The position numbers were made by a program, and so were the translations under genes. A stretch of DNA of 6,746 nucleotides from DASPKA01 sp035628335 (lineage in GTDB: Bacteria > Patescibacteriota > Doudnabacteria > UBA920), in contig DASPKA010000003.1 of the NCBI GenBank assembly GCA_035628335.1, positions 1-6,746 on the forward strand, written 5' to 3'. Of this stretch, positions 4,979 to 6,746 are shown in pieces (position 1 is the stretch's first letter; the number at the start of each line of letters is the position of its first letter). A model generated the notes under the pieces. That model was not told the DNA's origin, did not search any database, and saw nothing but the letters and a program-made list of their open reading frames with translations.

Positions 4979-5273
4979 TAGACCTCTTACATAACCTGCT
5001 TTCCAAAGCCTTGTATTTATGTCGACACAAGCAGGACTGGCATAACAAGCCCCGGCAAAGCCGGTTGCTCTTGAGCTAGCTCCTTTGCGAGGCAGCGAGA
5101 CCGTTTCAGAAAAAAGTGAGACTTACCGGGTAAATCTCATCTTTTTTCTGGAATGGTCACAGAACAGTAGAATAGTCCTGGGAACTCCCGATGCGGCATC
5201 GGGGGTGGGCAGGACGTACTCACTTCCAACAAGAAATGCAGGTGTTTGAGAATGAGGTTATGTAAGAGGTCTA
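4979..5273. mobile_element. Copy 2 of the structured element: 291 bp with perfect terminal inverted repeats and TA flanks
   Basis: 4979-4997 and 5255-5273 are perfect 19-bp inverted repeats (TAGACCTCTTACATAACCT and its complement). The outer TA may be the target duplication, which would make the element GACC...GGTC (4981-5271). Weaker complementarity continues inward to about 5021 and 5230. Inside are CCTGCTT/AAGCAGG (4995-5001 with 5029-5035), CCGGC-AAA-GCCGG (5052-5064), a 60-nt hairpin (5099-5158) and GTCCTG/CAGGAC (5175-5180 with 5210-5215) enclosing CCCGATG-CGG-CATCGGG. It has no ORF, so it is either a non-autonomous MITE-like transposon or a structured RNA closed by a long terminal helix. 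It is related to the remnant at 1114-1274. Confidence 0.75.
5099..5158. other. 60-nt, 27-bp hairpin inside the repeat element
   Basis: GACCGTTTCAG, A6, GTGAGACTTAC, a CGG loop, then GTAAATCTCAT, CT6, CTGGAATGGTC. It forms 27 pairs, two of them G-U wobbles, with a single bulge and one mismatch. The A6/T6 tract inside the stem could also act as a terminator for hsp20 transcripts. The 3' arm ending CTGGAATGGTC is kept in the copy at 1124-1134, but its partner arm is missing there. Confidence 0.6.
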
Positions 5274-5425
5274 ATAAAGAATGACCAGATAAACCAATAA
5301 AAATGGCTGCTGTATGGCTTGAAAAAAACTCCGATATATTGTACAGTTAATCCGCCAAAAAACCACCGTAGACAAAGTGTCTAACGAGTGGTAACCATTG
5401 GCAAGAAAAATCGGAGGAAAAAATA
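5274..5425 (+). promoter_or_regulatory. Leader region of the exported-protein gene with hairpin
   Basis: About 150 bp between the repeat element and the GTG start. ACCAC...GTGGT (5362-5366 with 5388-5392) encloses AGACA-AAG-TGTCT (5370-5382), giving a two-part hairpin about 30 nt ahead of the start codon. TTGAAA and TATATT occur nearby but at the wrong spacing for a standard promoter, so no promoter is called. GGAGG (5413-5417), 8 nt before the GTG, sets the start. Confidence 0.35.
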
Positions 5426-6397
5426 GTGAATCTTAAAAAAACCTTTTTTGTCGCAACCCTACTTCTTTTGCTGCTGCCCGTTTCTGGGTTTTCGCAAAAG
5501 ACGAGCAAACCGTCAAAACCTTCAAAGCCTGCATCGAGCAGCTCCTTAAGCAGTTCGGCGTCGAAGCCAAAACCGGCTCCAGTCGAGACCAGAAGAGCTG
5601 AAGTGAAAGAAGTTCAGCCGCCAAAGGCTGAGCCGAAGCCTACGCCTGTTCCCAAGATCGAAGCAAAGCCCGCACTAGCGCCGACCCAGGCACCTGTGGG
5701 TGGCAAAACCGCGGCAGTGGTGAAACCCTTACCGTCTCCCGCTGCTAGCGCGAAACCAGCGCCGACTGTGGTACCAGTCTCGCCTACGCCCCTAGCTGAT
5801 GGAAAGTCTGTGTCGGTTGCAAAGCCAGGGGGAGGAGGTACGCCTCCGCCTCAGGGCCAAGGCTCGCAAGCTCGAAAGCTGACGCCATTTGAAGAGGCTG
5901 GCCTTCGTAAGGCAGCTAAAAACGGGGTGGACATTGGTAAGATTGATTCTGCAAAGCTCGCCGGTGCATCGGAAGCTGCTCGGGCCAAGTTTTCAAACCC
6001 GGCTAACCGCCCTCCTGACTTCAGACCACCCTTTCATTCGCCAAACAAGCGGCCGCACTTTGTTCCCGATTTGATGTATGTAAACGGGAGACCCTATACC
6101 CCCAAACATCACAAAGGCTACTGGGGGCATTGGGAAGGTGATAACTTCTTTCCGGTGATCGACCCTGAGTACATCACCTTCTATCTCGCTTCGCGGCCGC
6201 AGGTGATCGAACAGTATGCACCACCGGTCATTGTGGTGCAATCGCCCGCAGCGGCTCAAGTGGCAGTGGCCAACCCAGCACTCGACAATAGGAACCAGCC
6301 CAACCCGGGCGTCACGTTTTTCTTTGTCGTATTGGCAATATGCTTAATTGGGGTGGTTGGGCTTGCCATCTTTCTGGCAGTCAGAAGGCTGTCGTAA
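5426..6397 (+). CDS. Exported Lys/Pro/Ala-rich protein with C-terminal membrane anchor
   Basis: 323 aa, function not recognised. It starts with GTG, placed by GGAGG 8 nt upstream. Residues 1-24 form a signal peptide (two Lys, then a Leu-rich core, ending VSGFSQ). Residues 25-150 are low-complexity Lys/Pro/Ala/Ser (KPSKPSKP, PKPAPV, SVAKPGGGG), like a wall- or periplasm-spanning linker. Residues 152-190 look helical (LTPFEEAGLRKAAKNGVDI). Residues 193-257 form a compact Pro/aromatic-rich segment with NRPPDFRPPFHSPNKRPHF and YTPKHHKGYWGHWEGDNFFP. Residues 297-319 are a membrane span ending in RRLS, so the bulk should lie outside the cytoplasm. No lipobox is present. GC-rich codons set it apart from the genes before 4980. 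A hairpin terminator follows directly. Confidence 0.8.
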   Translation: MNLKKTFFVATLLLLLLPVSGFSQKTSKPSKPSKPASSSSLSSSASKPKPAPVETRRAEVKEVQPPKAEPKPTPVPKIEAKPALAPTQAPVGGKTAAVVKPLPSPAASAKPAPTVVPVSPTPLADGKSVSVAKPGGGGTPPPQGQGSQARKLTPFEEAGLRKAAKNGVDIGKIDSAKLAGASEAARAKFSNPANRPPDFRPPFHSPNKRPHFVPDLMYVNGRPYTPKHHKGYWGHWEGDNFFPVIDPEYITFYLASRPQVIEQYAPPVIVVQSPAAAQVAVANPALDNRNQPNPGVTFFFVVLAICLIGVVGLAIFLAVRRLS

Positions 6398-6400
6398 TTT

Positions 6401-6432
6401 TTGTCAGCGCTTTCTTCGGAGGGCGCTGACAA
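6401..6432 (+). terminator. Intrinsic terminator-like hairpin with UUCG loop
   Basis: TTGTCAGCGC (6401-6410) and GCGCTGACAA (6423-6432) form 10 perfect pairs. The stem continues through two wobbles, T-A and C-G to a C(TTCG)G tetraloop, 14 pairs in all. The following TTCATTTCT is only moderately T-rich. It starts 3 bp after the stop codon of the exported-protein gene and probably ends that transcript. Confidence 0.7.
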
Positions 6433-6458
6433 TTCATTTCTAAAACAGGAGAAATTAC

Positions 6459-6746
6459 ATGAGCTTAGGAAGAACTTCACTGCTTGATGCACCAACCCCA
6501 GACCATGCCAAATTTTGGTTTGAGTTAGGCGAGGAAATTCAGCAGTGTGTGAAACAGCGTAACACGATGCCCTCTTTAGTCCGCGCGGACTTTGAGAGCG
6601 CGTATGTAGAAATCACTGGGAAAGCGGCAGATGGCACCTTCGACGGGCAGCTCGTCACGCCATTGACTGCTATGTGGCAGCTCACTGACAGACAAGGCAT
6701 ACTAGGTCGCAGCTTTTTCTTCTTTTTGGAAGGCGACGACCTGTTA
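6459..6746 (+). CDS. Start of an unrecognised gene (3' end outside window)
   Basis: An open frame of 96 codons with no stop before the window edge, starting ATG behind CAGGAG. The translation begins MSLGRTSLLDAPTPDHAKFW, followed by FELGEEIQQCVKQRNTMPSL, and later has a SFFFFLEGDDLL stretch. No signal peptide or known motif is seen. The Asp/Glu content and mixed beta-like pattern suggest a soluble cytoplasmic protein. It follows the terminator of the exported-protein gene by 26 bp, so it needs its own promoter or read-through. Its GC-richer base use matches the preceding gene rather than the stress cluster. I do not recognise the family. Confidence 0.7.
   Translation, partial: MSLGRTSLLDAPTPDHAKFWFELGEEIQQCVKQRNTMPSLVRADFESAYVEITGKAADGTFDGQLVTPLTAMWQLTDRQGILGRSFFFFLEGDDLL

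Noticed and set aside
4979..5273. RNase P RNA, tmRNA, SRP RNA or 6S RNA
   Set aside because: The long closed structure suggested one of these, but the conserved core motifs of RNase P, tmRNA and SRP RNA are absent. 6S RNA cannot be judged by eye and does not explain the TA-flanked ends.

Overview
The window is bacterial, of low to moderate GC, with strong Shine-Dalgarno sites and ordinary stop usage. Nothing in it fixes the taxon. The stress genes, small basic proteins and terminator-rich intergenic repeats would fit a candidate-phyla (Patescibacteria-like) or environmental Gram-negative genome, but this is only an impression.

Layout. Positions 1-296 are non-coding and repetitive: a 77-bp sequence occurs twice, perfectly, amid hairpins and terminator-like structures. 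Positions 301-485 hold nothing convincing. A YflT-like glycine-zipper stress protein follows (486-1010, minus). A degenerate copy of a structured repeat lies at 1114-1274. From 1277 to 4976 is a compact stress/nucleotide cluster. On the minus strand, in transcription order, it holds a 45-aa protein, a phosphoribosyltransferase, a dienelactone-hydrolase-like enzyme, a PRPP synthetase and a 166-aa basic protein. An Hsp20 small heat-shock protein is divergent, on the plus strand. A second, complete copy of the structured repeat (about 291 bp, 19-bp perfect terminal inverted repeats including flanking TA) follows the Hsp20 stop by two bases. Beyond it the DNA looks different and more GC-rich: a GTG-initiated exported protein with a Lys/Pro/Ala-rich linker and C-terminal membrane anchor (5426-6397), a hairpin terminator, and the start of an unrecognised gene that runs off the end (6459 onward).

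How the genes may work together. PRPP synthetase makes PRPP, and the phosphoribosyltransferase would use it. The hydrolase overlaps the transferase gene by one base, and elsewhere the two domains occur fused in one protein. Together with Hsp20 and the YflT-like protein this looks like a stress or dormancy module.

The most notable observation is that two same-orientation copies of the structured repeat bracket 1277-4976 almost to the base, each beginning within a few bases of an outward-facing stop codon. This suggests a cassette that could move or be lost as a unit. Other points are a possible RNA thermometer at hsp20, a hairpin ahead of the transferase gene, and a Gly-to-Val change in the hydrolase nucleophile motif.
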